A DNA stretch of 64,000 nt, taken from contig CM048845.1 in assembly GCA_026545225.1 (NCBI GenBank), positions 116,997,033 through 117,061,032 on the forward strand, written 5' to 3'. Numbering within the stretch: the first letter of the stretch is position 1; each line of letters starts with the position of its first letter. Below the pieces are notes generated by a model, which was given only the letters and a program-made list of their open reading frames with translations, had not been told where the DNA came from and ran no database searches. This document shows positions 11,296-24,329 of the stretch, piece by piece. Both the position numbers and the translations under genes were made by a program. The DNA comes from Cornus controversa (taxonomy: Eukaryota; Streptophyta; Magnoliopsida; Cornales; Cornaceae).

Positions 11296-11601
11296 GGTAG
11301 TCGAAAGGACACCAGTGTGGTGCCGGCCGACTATGCTTCAACGATCAAGTCAGAAATCGGAAGGACTTTCTTAAGCTATAAAGGCACTTTAGAGAGTATT
11401 AATTGCGTACCTTGGTATATGGACTGTCTTTATATTTATAATAGTCAGATAAAAACGTGTCCTAGTAAGAGACTGACTCTTCAGTTCTCCAGGCTTATCT
11501 GGAGATAGAAAAGTCCTGATCAAAACATACCTCTTGTCCACGTCACCTTAATCTTAACTTTCACATCATACGTTTCACAATTGGAGTCAAATACTCTATC
11601 A
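11296..11601. repeat. 3' LTR of the 10.1-kb element (uninterrupted)
   Basis: This is colinear with the three-piece 5' LTR and serves as the intact reference that exposes both later insertions. It is preceded by the purine tract AAAAGATAAAAGAAGGG and ends ACTCTATCA at 11601, followed by the duplication CCTCT. A 63-aa open frame inside it is not a gene. Confidence 0.78.
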
Positions 11602-12600
11602 CCTCTTATTTTTTTACAAATATTTTTTATTTTGGAGTTCTTGGATTTAGGATGGTTTGCATCAAAGTTGCCTACTTTGGATATATACCATCAAACAGGT
11701 AATACCCCATGCTATATTAATGCTCATTCACCACATAATTAATTGGAGGCATTCTGCCACTGACAATACAGTTGAATATGAAGGAATGATCCAAAATATT
11801 TATATCATTGTGTGAACCAGCCATTCCAAAAAATGAATGTCAAATCCACAAATCTTTTGAGGCTATTGTCTCCAATATTATACTAGTCTTATGGGAGCGG
11901 CCTTTATGCGTGTCACACCACATCATTGGGCAATTCTTTCACTCCTAGTGCATACAGTTGATAGAACCAAGTATACTTGGGAATACTCTAGTCTTCCCTT
12001 CTTTAAGCAATCGTGCGATGTCAATTTTGTTTGGTTCGCGCATGTACTGCTACTCATACATAGCAACAACATTAGTATAAAATGCTTTCAAGCAACTAAT
12101 TGTAGTAGTTTCGTTGATTTTAATATACTCGTCAAATGAATCGGCTGGTCCACTATATACAAAAAATAGTATTGCAGTTGTCATCTTCTGTATAGAAGAC
12201 AAGCCCAAACAACTATTCGCGTCCCTTTTTTGGACGAAGAAGTCGTCATAAGTTTGAACATCATTTAAGATACGGAAAAATAATTCTCGGCGCATCCTGA
12301 ATCGCCTATGAAATTGCTCGGGTGTATATAAGCAATTATCGTCAAAGTAATCTTTCATTAGCTGACAATGACTTATTTCTCGGTCATGATGAATGAACCG
12401 CCGCCTTTGAGGTGGTTAAAAAACTTGTGCTACAATCTTCGGTGTACAACAACTTAAAATTTTTTTGTAGGTATATACATGATCTTCAAGCAATTTGTCA
12501 AGATTTATTGATGAAGAAGATGAAGAACGTAGAAAATTAGAATTTAGCAAAGGTCGTGATGATGAGGTCGTTGAAATTTTGAAATTGAAATAGATAGTGA
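11602..12600 (-). pseudogene. PIF/Harbinger (ALP1-like) transposase, N-terminal and middle part
   Basis: Read on the minus strand from about 12600, the frame contains DYFDDNCLYTPEQFHRRFRM, FFRILNDVQ and, after frame breaks, DLWIWHSFFGMAGSHNDINI with the second catalytic Asp region, MPPINYVVN and YPKWATLMQTI. These are diagnostic of plant Harbinger transposases. Several stops are present. The sequence ends at 11602 inside the segment before RKDVERAF, and that missing C-terminal part lies at 1340-1491. Confidence 0.82.
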
Positions 12601-12918
12601 ATGAGTTTTTGCAAAAATAAAAGAGATAAAAGTAGTGATGATTTTATAAATGAGCAAATGACTGTTTATATAAGATAAAAAATATAATTATAGTCATTTT
12701 AAATATAACTGATAGGAAATAAACAATTTTTAAAAATTAAAAAGTTATTAAAATATATTTTTTTGTGGAGTTGAAATTCAAAAATCTAAATATGCTGAGG
12801 TGACCAGCAAAAATGTTGACGTCACGACTAGAATTTAGATAGCCAAAATGGATGGCCTAATAGCCGTCGATGACTCACTTTATCTGATACAGACTAAAAA
12901 TGTTATACATGCATGTAC

Positions 12919-12930
12919 ATTATATACATA
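12919..12930 (+). promoter_or_regulatory. Possible TATA element of the gamma carbonic anhydrase gene
   Basis: ATTATATACATAA lies about 130 bp upstream of the start codon at 13059. The transcript start is not known, so this rests on motif and spacing only. Confidence 0.3.
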
Positions 12931-13058
12931 AACGAATGTTACTCTTGTACCCCCAAATGCTCTGTGCCTTCACAACTAAAGGCAGCCCCTTCTAGCCTCT
13001 GTCTCTCTCCTCCTACAAGTTACTGCAGTTCAATTTCGGAATTGAAAGTTGATCGAAG

Positions 13059-16000
13059 ATGGGGACGCTGGGAAGAGCAATCTACTCCGTCGGATTCTGG
13101 ATTCGCGAAACCGGCCAAGCCCTCGATCGCCTGGGCTGTCGCCTCCAAGGCAACTACTACTTCCAAGAACAGCGTACGCAGTCCTTCTCTATCTTTGGCT
13201 TCTATATATCTTCACAACATTACTTATCAATGTTGAGCCCTAGAAATTCAATATTTATTTTGTAATTCATCATTTCTCAACCTAAATTGTTATCTATTCA
13301 ATGCTCACCATACATTTTAGGGTTGACCATTTGACTCTTGCACATAGAAAATAAAAAATTAGTGAACGAAAATGTACATTCATGTTATGAATGATCTTCG
13401 ATAGAATCTGACCTTCTCGTGCTTCATCTCGTCAACTGGTAGCTCCTTATATATATATATATAGACATGTATGTGTTGGTTTTGGAATTAGGCATGTGTT
13501 ATATATTTATTTTACGAAGCTATCAAATGGTTCGTAAATATAGAAAATTTTGGAATTAGAATTGAACCTAAACTAATTGTAATTAGAATCATAGGCAAAA
13601 GAGGAGTGCACGAGTGCAGATATCCATTATCGTATTTTCTCTTGTTTTTAGCTCAATTTTCTGCAGAACTGAGCGGAAAATAATTGTACATCTGCATCAG
13701 AGTTACAAGTTGACAAATGCATGTTTCATTGTACAGAATGCCTAGATAGGCCCTGATAGGAAGGTTTGGACTAATGGTGTAGCGTATAGTGCAAGAGTTG
13801 GTCTTTTGTTTTGTCTATTTAAAAATAATGAATCTGAAGATGCCTGCTAAGAGAAATGATTCTACATTGTTTAGATTGAATCTCGTAATCTCTTTGGCAT
13901 CTGCTCAGTGATTAGTTTTGTATTGAATCTGACATTCATGATTCTGGCGAGTTAAGCTGACTTTGGAGTCTTCCTGTTGTGAATAATACTCGGCGAATTA
14001 ATTTTTTTATGATGTCAAACTTTTTTCCATTTTTAGAGTTGGATGGATGCTGTATATTGACAATAATAAAATTGACACTCTTGGTGTTTGCCATTGTTTG
14101 AAAAACATATTTGAATTTGTATATGCAATTTGATTGTTTGTTGAAGTTCTAGAGCTGTTAAATCTTGACAACTATCACCCGATCTTAATTTTTTGTGGCT
14201 TTGCCTTGGCAATACTTTTGTTTGCACTTGACCATTTGATTTGAATATAAAATTTTGGAGTTTGACTAATCTTATACTTTTGGAGTGTGGTGAAGGAACT
14301 TCTATGGAGATAGACTTCTGGTGGTCTTGTTGAATAATCTGGCCACTGATAGATTTATATTCTCTTTTATGCAAATAAATCATGTTATATGTGAAATTGT
14401 TAGCTAATATTATTTCCTATTTTGCTTTGCTGTGTTATACTTTGTCTTCTCTGTGAATTTTGGATTCTATACTTTGGCCATTTTGTCAAATCCTTTGAGA
14501 ATGAATCATTATCATTTATGTGTTCTTATATGACTTTGGCTTAGTATTTAATTTGAATTTCAGTTTGTTTCAATTTTTATGATTGGACCTTTTATATACT
14601 GTTTTGGAATCCGTTTTGAAATATTATCCTTCTAAATGGCATTCTTAATTTGAATTTGAACTTATTTTTTGTTGTCACTTGGATTTTTTATGTACTGTCC
14701 TGTGAATCCATTTTAAAATATCATACTTTTGACATTTTTTTTTCTTCTTTAATATCCTTAGTGTCTAGGCATCGGACACTCATGAATGTATTTGACAAAG
14801 CTCCTGTGGTTGATAACGACGCATTTGTGGCCCCTAGTGCTTCTATTATTGGGGATGTTCAGGTTGGGCGAGCATCCTCTATTTGGTATGGATGCGTTTT
14901 GAGAGGTAAGCTGCACCACAAGTTTATTTTGAATATTTTGTTTTCATCTTTGTTTTTTTTTTTTTTTTCCAGTAACTTCTTTGTTTTCATGTTGTGTAAT
15001 GAACTTTTGACCCATCAGTGATAAAGCTGTGGAATTCCTTACTACTATTTGATTCTTCGTAGGATGAATTAAAATACATAACGCAACATCTACTTAAAAT
15101 TTTGCATTTAATATTTCTGTGTTTTTGCCGATTATGTACTTGTTATCATTTTTGCTGTAGAATATATGATGGTTTCTTGAAATTTCAGCTAGGTACGGCA
15201 TTCTAACTTCATAGCCACTAAGATTCTAAAATTAATATGTTTGGTTTGGAATTCCAAACCCTAAGTGTTAAATTAAGGGCCAATCATGCAAATGAAATGG
15301 GGATGGGCTTTCTTTTGTTGGTTTGAGATTTTGTTGGTTTGAGAGGGAATATGAGTTATGGACACGGTGATCATAAGGATCGGATTCAACATATTTTCAT
15401 TCATACTCTTCAAATGTTACTATAAGTTGTGCTTCGTAGTCTTGATTGCTTATAAAATTATTTAGGCAAGCTCTTTGCATACTTACCTCATAATCTTCTA
15501 CACACTTGAATTATATGTATGTTTATTTATCAAAAGAAGCATGCAACCATACCTGTTGACTGTAGGCAGTCAATGGTCATCCTTCCATTGCTTGAAAGAG
15601 CCTGGTGTGGTCCTTCAAGTAGTTAATTGCTTTTGCCGAGTCCCATCCAAAGATTTATATTGTCTTGTGAGCCTTTAATTCAGCAAAAAGGTGTTGCCCA
15701 AGCCTGTCTAAAGATTGGGTTAGACTTGGGTTTGCTCGACCAAGTTGCATCTATAGCAGTATCTGTGACTGATTGGATGTGTACATTGATGTCAAGCATC
15801 AGGGAGTCTTACACTTCTGTTTTCCCTTCAAATAGAAAACTCAATGTTCTTTTTTCCTTCATCACTTCTTGGATACAATTTCCGGTGTGAAAGCAATATT
15901 AACTTGGCCTCCACCTACACAGAACATGTTGCAATTCAATTTTTGTAAGCACGTCCTCCCAGCCTGTAATATCTTAGGTAGTGATTTGCTTCCATGAATA

Positions 16001-19000
16001 CTGGGATCCTGTCTTTCTGGTTGTTTGACTTCATACTTGGTGCTATAATCTGCCTGGATCATTTGTAGCCTGCAGTTGGGGTTGCCAACTGCCAAGGCTC
16101 TGCTGTTCATGTTTAGTTATCATTTATTTTGTTTGGTTTTGTTTTTCCCATGATAACCTGTTACTGTGGCCACTCTCTTGAGTGTTTTTATTGAGGATTT
16201 GGTTCGTAGGCCTGGAGGAAATCTGGTTCCCATGTGTATTATTGTAGCTTTTGTAGTATTTAGTTAATGACTCTTCAATGTTTCAACTCAAGTATCATGG
16301 CATATAAGGTTTAGTGAAGGTCAAAAGAAAAGCATAATTTATCTTTTTTTATTTTTGGACATAAATGCTTTGGGACATTTATCACTCTTTTGTTATCATA
16401 TCATCTTTTCTTTTTTTACTTTCTTTTCTTCTTTTTTGTATCATGGTTGCTCATGTAGCCAACTTTTTTTTGTTCAGACACACACGTGCATTAACACGTG
16501 ATAGTTTGAAACTAATTAAATCCTTTTTAGTTGCCAGCTCTGGACTGAGCAATGTTGAGAAGCTACTACTTGCAATTTGTTTTTTCCGGTAACACACAAG
16601 ATCTCAGTTTACGGTCACAAAATTTTGACAAGTAATAGAATAAACTGGTTTATTTGCCCCTGGGTTTTCTTACACTATGTTTGGGAGTTTAGTAGATAAA
16701 ATAAGGAAAAAGAAAGATATTAGGAGAGAAAAGAATCTTTTAATTTGTAATCTAAAGGTTATAACAGGAAATCTCTTTTTATAAAAGGAAGGGATAAAAT
16801 TGGTAATCACTAACCGATTTTCCTTTTCCTTTTTCCTCCAATTTTTGGGAGAACTACAGAAGTGGTCGTGGAGGGGTTCCTCCATCCCTATATTTCCTTC
16901 CTCACCCCTCTTTAAAAAACATCTACACAACGGAAAATGAATCCCTTCCCCCCAAATCATGTCACGATACAGACAATCTGTTAAAGTTCTACTTATCACT
17001 TCACTACTGGGATAATTGTGGTATATTTTGTCTGATCAAACCACCCTTTGGTTCTTATTACTTGACAGTAAAAATGTGTTTAACAAACAACAAAAACAAG
17101 AAGAAGATTTATGAGTTCGTAGTGTGGAATGACAATGACTGAATGTATGAATGTGCAAACCAACCTTGGTGAACTATAGAAGATATCAGCCTGTATGTTG
17201 ATTTTTGGCTGCTAGGCATAGACGAAAAGTTGATGAAAACGAACTGTCTTCTATTTTCATGATTACATTCAAATAGTGACGGATCCACAATTCTTGGTGT
17301 TCAAAGTGAAAAAGGAGCTTGCGGCATAATTAGATAGAGGACCTCGAGCTATGGATAGGAAGATGGATTGATTGATGAAATAATCCAAAATGGTACTGGT
17401 ACTTTAATTATGGAAAAGAGAAAAGGAGATCTGGTATCAGAATCCATAATATTAGTCAAATGAATGTCAGACATGTATTACGACAAATTTGTGTGGATTT
17501 AAAGTGTTTGGATTTTTGGAGTCAGTGAACCAGCTAATTAGTAATTTTTGCCAACTGGATGTTGTTGCACAAAATTTGATAAAATTAGGAATTCTAATTT
17601 TAGATTTTATGACGGCGAGTTTTATAATACTGGTGGTGTATTGTTGGTAGTGGCTGCTGGATATTGGTGTAAGAGTAGACTGTTGTAGTAATAATTATTG
17701 CTGGATGATGTGGTAGTGGCAAAACCATGGAAGCAATGTTGTGGTGGTTCAAAAAGGTGATAGAGATGGCAGCAATGGAGATGATGGTGATGGTGGCTTA
17801 CAAAGTGTTGGAAAAGGTGAGAGAGGATATGTTGAATAAGGGGGAGGTGGTGGTGAATCTACTGGTGATGGGGGGAACTGGTGGCATGAGGGGAGATGGA
17901 TGTGCCAGTGGATATTTTTGGAGGTGCCTATAGAAGAGATTTTGTTTAAGGGGAGTGGTGGTATTATGAACTGTATGCCATGACATTGTAGACCATTTAT
18001 TAGATGAGTCGTGCTTGTTGGCCTTGTGGCCATGGAAAGGAAGCAAGGAGGTAGCTGTGGCATACTGGCATTTTCTAGAGCATTTATGTTCTTCTTTGCC
18101 CTCTTTAGCAAAAAATAGAAGTGTATATACATAAAGAAAAAAGAAAAAAAAAAGGGGTTATGATGACTTGATGCTGCAGCTGGTATTTGCATATTTTTAT
18201 TATTGTTTTTGGCAAACTGCAAAAAATGGCACAAGTGATGAGTTAATGATTAATCAGTTTGCATGTTTTGTAGTGATTGCTGTTATCAGCATCATTATTA
18301 TTATTTAATAGTATTTAACATGGTATCAGAGCCAGAGCAGGGTCTGCTCGGTCCTGGGTTCAAACCTCACCGTCACCTCAATAATTAAAATTGGCACGTG
18401 TTGGACCAAAAAGAAGGTTGCACATGAGGGGGCTTGTGTCCAACAATTATTATTATCCTTTTAAAAAAGTTTTCGATTTCATCATTACCCAGAAGTTAAT
18501 AATGTTTTATTTCTTGGAGCTAATCATATACAGTTCACAAGTTTGTATATTTATTTTATTTTCTCCCAGCCTTTCATCCCCCCTCCCCGCCTTCACCACT
18601 TTTAGAAAAAGTTCCCCCTCCCTCGAAATTTATAAAGAACTAACCCAGTTCAACTCAACAAAGCATTTTCCAAATATTTGGAGTCAGCAACATGTATTAT
18701 ATTCCACCATTCCGCTTGGTTTAAGGCCATAAATTCAGATAAACCTCATGCTATCCCATCTTTTCTAAAAATGAGTCCATAAATAAATTAATTTTTTTAT
18801 CTGTTTACAAGGGCACACATGAGTTCGATGCTATTGTTTCTTGTCTGAATGTGAACGCTTCTGTGCAGGGGATGTGAACAGCATCAGTATCGGGTCTGGA
18901 ACAAATATACAAGACAACTCTCTTGTTCATGTAGCAAAATCTAATCTGGCTGGAAAGGTTTTGCCAACTATTATTGGCGACAATGTTACTGTAGGTGTGT

Positions 19001-20835
19001 GACATTCTACCAAGTTTTAATTGATATTTTTTTCTATTGGGCATCTTGATTTACAATGTCCAATTTGGACTTGACAGGTCATAGTGCTGTCTTGCATGGA
19101 TGTACTGTTGAGGATGAGGCGTTTGTCGGTATGGGTGCAACCTTGCTTGATGGGGTTTTTGTTGAGAAGCATGCCATGGTTGCAGCTGGAGCCCTTGTGA
19201 GGCAAAATACGAGGGTACCCTGTGGAGAGGTTTGTATATACTAGTGACTTTTGGGTAATTGGGTGTTAATTATATTCCAGGACCCCTATGGAATGTTGGG
19301 GATCACATGACAAATAGTTCTAAATCTTTTGCAATGAAATCATGGCGAAATTCACAATTTCAATGTGTTCAATAGAGGAACTCTACTTCTATGCGTTGCT
19401 AATCACAATAGTGCCACAGTAAGGTTGGGTCTCTTGTTTCCCTTGTTTTCTGGTCAAGTATGGTTCTGCAAGCTGTGGGAATGTGAAAAGGTGTGGTTTA
19501 GTCAGTGAAGTATTTGATTGGGTATATTGAAGGGGAGATGCACAAAGATTTCAGTCCAGGGGTTTCATCCTCCTGGTTAATCATCGTCATCATCCTTGTC
19601 TTTTTCCCAAATGAATGGGGTCGGCCACATGAATTCTCTTTTTCTATTATATTCTATTATAACTCATGTCTCCTCTAATATTTAATTTAAGCCATTTTTA
19701 ATTACTTCATTCCATGTTTAGGTTTGGCCACCCTCGTATCTTATCTTCTATGCAAATTAATCTTCCCTTTCTAACAAGTGCATCAATGAGTCTACATGCT
19801 ACATGTCCATACCACCTGAGTATATTTTCTCTTTTCTTGTCACTAATAATATGCGTTATTCATCCGTAGTCACTCCTATCATCCACTTCAACATTCTCAT
19901 TTCAGTTATGTTCTTGTTTCTCCTGGTCCCACGTTATTTATTCTTTGAAATTGTCTTGGTAAGAAATTGCCATGTTGCTTTAGGTAAACATCTATATATA
20001 TTGGGGTTTTCTACTCTAATGCTTTTCGTCTTGTTACTGTCATTATTGAATGAAATGTTCTGAATAGGGTCTCATTTTATAGATTCACGAGTGCAGGCCA
20101 CAAAAGTATCTTGACAGCTGCTTCTTTTCTCCTACAGTTGACTTACGCATTCCTTTTTGTTGGAGGAATTACCAACCAAATTCCATTGTTATCTTTTTCC
20201 ATACCGAACAGTGGCATGGAGATTCAATGGTTAATTCTTTTAATTCTCTTTGATGGCAAAGTTATGCGTTAAAGACAACTATGTGTTTAGCTCTAGTGGC
20301 ATCTCCTCCTCCTTGTACATGGGAGGTTGAGGATTCAAGCTCCATTGAGGCATTAGTGGGTCTATGAGTGTGTTTCTTACCTACCAAATAAATAAAGTTG
20401 TAGGTGTGAGTTAATATTCCCAGTTCCAGGCCAGGAATGTGACTCCACAACGATTGGAGCCTGAATATTTACTGAAAATGAAATTTTAAGTATTTATATG
20501 ACTTGAGATGGGCAAATGAATAAAATATAGTTGACTAATAAGTATTTTTTGAAAAGGTTTGGGGAGGTAATCCGGCAAAGTTCCTGAGGAAGCTGACAGA
20601 AGAAGAGATAGCCTTCATCTCCGAGTCAGCTGTGAATTATTCCAACTTAGCGCAGGTTCATGCTGCCGAAAATTCAAAGAGCTTTGATGAGATTGAGTTC
20701 GAGAAGGTGCTCCGGAAGAAGTTTGCCCGCCGGGATGAGGACTACGATTCAATGCTGGGTGTTGTTCGTGAAACACCTCCAGAGCTTATTCTTCCTGATA
20801 ATATCCTTCCAGATAAAGCACCGAAGGCTACTTAA
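13059..20835 (+). CDS. GAMMACA: Gamma carbonic anhydrase, mitochondrial (complex I subunit)
   Basis: CDS exons: 13059-13173, 14762-14905, 18869-18994, 19078-19229, 20557-20835, giving 271 aa, close to the 275-278 aa of plant GAMMACA1/2. All introns are GT-AG and all joins keep frame. The family forms a left-handed beta-helix trimer in the membrane-bound carbonic anhydrase domain on the matrix side of plant mitochondrial complex I. The N-terminus MGTLGRAIYSVGFWIRETGQ is the typical start of the CA1/CA2 group. His107, His130 and His135 are the three zinc ligands, and Arg86, Asp88, Gln101 and Asp102 match active-site positions, so this looks like the catalytic type rather than CAL1/2. Hexapeptide repeats span about residues 55-180, followed by a C-terminal helix. 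Intron 2 (3.96 kb) and intron 4 hold repeats. CA1 versus CA2 cannot be decided. Confidence 0.95.
18300..18445 (+). mobile_element. TRIM-like fragment with primer-binding site, in intron 2
   Basis: TTTAACATGGTATCAGAGCC carries an initiator-Met primer site after an LTR-like ACA end. It is followed by GGGTTCAAACCTCACCGTCA, CTCAATAATTAAAATTGG and GGACCAAAAAGAAGG, the same order as in the element at 35530-35752. Flanking LTRs are not clear here, so it is a partial or diverged copy. Confidence 0.55.
19570..20075 (-). mobile_element. RTE-type LINE remnant in intron 4
   Basis: On the minus strand, fragments MRMLKWMIGVTTDEY, VWTCSM/RWYGHVACRLIDALVRKG (in different frames), RGWPNLNME and RIHVADPIHLG can be read. 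They match the C-terminal tail of plant RTE-clade LINE polyproteins and their 3' end near GGCCGACCCCATTCATTTGG. Multiple stops and frame shifts make it dead. It is antisense to the host gene. Confidence 0.72.
20275..20400 (+). mobile_element. tRNA-derived SINE copy in intron 4
   Basis: An A-box-like TTAGCTCTAGTGGCATCTCC (from 20287) and a B-box-like GAGGATTCAAGCTCC (from about 20329) sit about 42 bp apart, as in a tRNA-derived RNA polymerase III promoter. The body continues to GTGTGTTTCTTACCTACC and an A-rich tail. The copy at 49936-50045 shares both boxes and the GTGTGTTT..ACCTACCAAA end. Confidence 0.6.
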
Positions 20836-21880
20836 AATGTGAGAATCTCTGAGTTAGGTGCCTCCTCTTGGGATTTGGTGTTAATGGCCATTTTGTTGTT
20901 ACCTTAAAATTTATGGTTGATGGTTTTCATTTTTAATAATTTTTGAGGCTATGCTGGAGCGCTAAAGATATCCAATCATTGTACGCATTGCTGGCATATG
21001 GCTCGGTTTCTGTTTGATTAATCAGAAACCTCCTTTGCTGTTTCTTGAGAAATTAATGCTAGTGTGGAACATTGAACATTTATCCCGATGTTTTAATCAT
21101 CTGGGAAGGTGAAGGTCTAATAGATCACTCAATTTCTTTGCATGTTTGAGTTTGACCAGAAATAAGAACCTGGAATTGTATTTGTTTGGAACATTGACTA
21201 TTTTTTTTATTTGGGTACCGTTGTTGCATTTAATTGCGTTCCCTGCTTGGGGATTGTTGTAGTTGGTTCAATTCTCTCTCGGAATGTTGCATACAGGCAG
21301 CAAGAAACTTAGACGAAGTAGAAAAAATATTTTTCGAAAAAGGAAAACAAAAAAAAAGGAAAATGGCGAACAGATTCTCCATGTGTGATGGGTGTAATTT
21401 ATTTTTTTTAACTTTTTAATATTTTATAATTTTTTTAATACACGTGTCAATTTTTTGTTGGACCACAACAGTTGCTAGAGTTGGACCCAGTATTCTTGTA
21501 TTTTTAATATCTCCCTGTAGTAAATTTTTAAAAAAATTATATATTACTTGACAGGTTTGTTGTAGGCTTGTAGCACACGCCACGCTTGAACATCACAACA
21601 CAGTGGGGGGAGCAAAATATCAGCAGAACACAATACCAGTACGCGTTTATACATATTTTCTCCTTTCTATAAAACAGGTTCTTAAAAATAAATATTTATT
21701 ATTCTCTTTTCATAGTCAAAAAGAAAGAAGAAAAAAATGTACAAATCCCAAATCATGTTGACACATGTTATAGTCGAATACATCACTGCCCCCCTTAGCT
21801 GGGCCCAAATAATAAATGCTGTTCCTTCCATCTCATATATTTTTTTTGTCATTATTCGTATTATAATGGAATATATTATT
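20836..21880. other. 3' flank and intergenic DNA after the carbonic anhydrase gene
   Basis: The first ~250 bp are T-rich with AATAAT-type polyadenylation words near 20934. Beyond that I see no gene. TTCCTTCCATCTCATA near 21821 resembles a Stowaway MITE end, but its partner was not found. Confidence 0.4.
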
Positions 21881-21881
21881 T

Positions 21882-22104
21882 TGAAAAAATTACTTTGACT
21901 TTATTAGAGTTTGATTTAATTATTTTTAAATTAAAAATTTTATAAAATTTTTCTTACACTTATATCAAACTAATAATTTTTTAAACAAAATCACATCTAA
22001 TATATAATTACAAAATATATAATTACAAAAGTATTATCAAATTATAATATTTTTGTGTAAAATTAAAATTAATCTCAAATTCTAATCATTTAACTAATAT
22101 TAAC

Positions 22105-22145
<41 letters not shown>

Positions 22146-22310
22146 CCATAAATGTAACACGAGTACTACTTTCATCGAGAATAGTTTTGACATTTTAATA
22201 GCACGGTACTCAGAGTAAAATCAACCAAACCAAGAGGTTGACTCCATATTCTAAAAATTTTAATCGAAGGATAATTAGACAAAACCTCAAAAAAATCTTA
22301 TTTTTACATA
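21882..22310. mobile_element. Diverged Mutator-like MITE, copy A
   Basis: This is colinear with the better-preserved element at 37024-37463: AAAATTACTTTGAC, ACAAAATCACATCTAATATA, TACAAAAGTATTATCAA, ATAGTTTTGACATTTTAAT, GTACTCAGAGTAAA and ATTAGACAAAACCTCA occur in the same order. The terminal inverted repeats are eroded and an (AT)n run at about 22108-22142 has expanded inside it. Confidence 0.65.
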
Positions 22311-24320
22311 TGTCCGTGACGTGTCAAGTTTTTTTGAAATTTGAGGTATGATGGTGTTGGTATCATACTGTACCTGTGTTATGTTCTTGGTAAGTCTACT
22401 TGCATTCCCTTTGCTTACAGTTGGTGCTACTTCACTAAACTAAGAAAGTTAGGCCAATTTTTTATTTTTTTCCCCGTTTTGAAACTTCTTCTTTAGTTGA
22501 TAATTTTTAACTCTTTGGATCCAATTGCATACATAAAATTGATCTTATATTAAAATTAATTACATGGTATATTAACAGGATCTTTTTACAAAATTTGTGT
22601 AAATGACATTTTCATCCTACTCATATCACTTATTAATGACCGACCAGTAATTTGCCATTTAATTATAGAATGCATAGTTAGTAAAATACGATTAGAAATT
22701 CGGCAAAAAAAAAAAAAACATAAACCTTAAAAATATGCATTATATGTATACGGGTATAAATATAATACATATGTTTATAGAAACCATGATAAAATATGCT
22801 GGACCATTTATATATTATTGGTTTATATATATTGCAATAATACTTATTTTTATATTGTTTTGTTATTTTTCAATCATATTAAATATTCAATCAAACTAAA
22901 AGAGTGATGCAATGAATTCTTGATTGTACAAGTATTATAAAACATGTTAGAGTTGCATACTCTTACATTTTAGCTACGAAAAAACAATATTCTATTTTTT
23001 TATCTCATTTATTAATATATAATTTTAGCAAAGTACGTATAATTAAATTATTCATCATAATATTTAACAAAGTATCTAAATTTATAGTATTACTGTATAG
23101 TAGTAATTGCTAATGAGATATAAAACTATTAGTTTTCTATTGACTAGGAAAATAAAATGATTAAGTTAATTACCAACTACGTTATTATAATTGCACACTT
23201 TTTAAAAATTGAGTTTTTCTTCTAATAAAATGATTAAAGGCAATATAAACTTTTTAAAATTAATTTATCTAAGTGAAGGTATTTTCATAATATATAATAC
23301 GTAAAACGTTTAATATGTATTTTGTACTATTGAACTCAAAAATAAGAATTTTATTATTCGTTAAGTTTGAAACTTGTATGGCCATGCACTTGCAAAGCTG
23401 GAGATAGTGAGTCTTGATATAGTTCCCCCAAACAAGGAATATGGGATGAAAGTGAGAGCTTCTGATGTGTCCTGTATAGTATATATCGATACAAAATTCC
23501 ATAGGCCCACGTGTGAGTCATGTGACCCCCCATAGCACCGACTCTGGCTACTTCTCAATCTTTTGGGGCCCAGGCCCATTATTCCACTATTGAAAATATA
23601 ATACTTCTCAATCTTTTGGGGCCCAATAACATTATTCCACTATTGAAAATAGAATGATAGAGACTACTTTTCACTCAAAGGTTTATAAGATACAAAATTT
23701 ACCAGATTTATTAATGGCCCACATAATTCAATCGTATCTATCAGGTGAATGAGGAGACATATTGGGTTTCATCTATTTTCAAATAATTCTATAAAATAAT
23801 ATTTGCTTTCCAACTTTTTATTTATTTATTTTAATGTCACAAGACTAACAACGCAGTTCATAATTGTCTTTCTGAATTATTTTACAATATATTATTTTTA
23901 ACTCTCCAAAGGACAACTTTTGAGGGATAATTTTGTAGTTTCATCTTTTTAGAAAACAAGAATAAGAATGTATGACTCTTTTGGCCTTTTGAATAATGAT
24001 ACTCGTTATCCTTATGTTATTATCGTGTGATGTCACATATAAATTTTATTTCTTTATTTTTTTCTATTACATAATAAAATTTAATAGATATATTAAATTA
24101 TATATTTTAAAGTCTTCATATTTAGAAAGTTAGGACCGGAATAGAGTTTCAATTTCTTCTGCTCGATTTGTTCGTTTGTGGGCCTAACTCTAGATCAAGT
24201 TAAACTTGAAAAATCAAATTTTGACAAAACTATCATTGTTTTGAAAATATGAGGCCCAATTTGTCTCTACTCATTTAACAAAAATAGCCAAGTTTAATAT
24301 CGTGTTTAGATTACGGTTCA
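22311..24320. other. AT-rich intergenic DNA with one short tandem duplication
   Basis: No gene was seen. At 23550-23655 a 53-bp unit (ACTTCTCAATCTTTTGGGGC and following ATTCCACTATTGAAAATA) is present twice in tandem. The remainder is very AT-rich. Confidence 0.45.
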
Positions 24321-24329
24321 TGTTTAAAA

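Larger units (their letters stand above)
1492..11601. mobile_element. Non-coding LTR retrotransposon-like element (~10.1 kb) inserted in a Harbinger transposase
   Basis: Two direct terminal repeats of about 306 bp flank the element. The left one is split into 1492-1598, 5784-5812 and 6172-6353 by later insertions; the right one is about 11296-11601. Both end CAAATACTCTATCA. CCTCT occurs at 1487-1491 and 11602-11606 as a 5-bp target-site duplication. Removing the element and one duplication restores a colinear Harbinger reading frame (KK-stop-EACRKDVE). A purine-rich tract, AAAAGATAAAAGAAGGG, precedes the right LTR. No gag-pol was found, so it would be non-autonomous (LARD-like). The exact LTR start (TAATGAAG or TGAAG) and a primer-binding site are unresolved. 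Apart from the arrays at 6885-8165, the interior holds nothing recognisable. Confidence 0.72.

Noticed and set aside
16670-17020. Possible MITE starting CACTATGTTTGGGAG in carbonic anhydrase intron 2
   Set aside because: The start resembles a common MITE end but no inverted partner could be located.
18391-18732. 113-codon frame in carbonic anhydrase intron 2
   Set aside because: Intronic, AT-rich, partly overlapping a TRIM-like fragment, with no domain.
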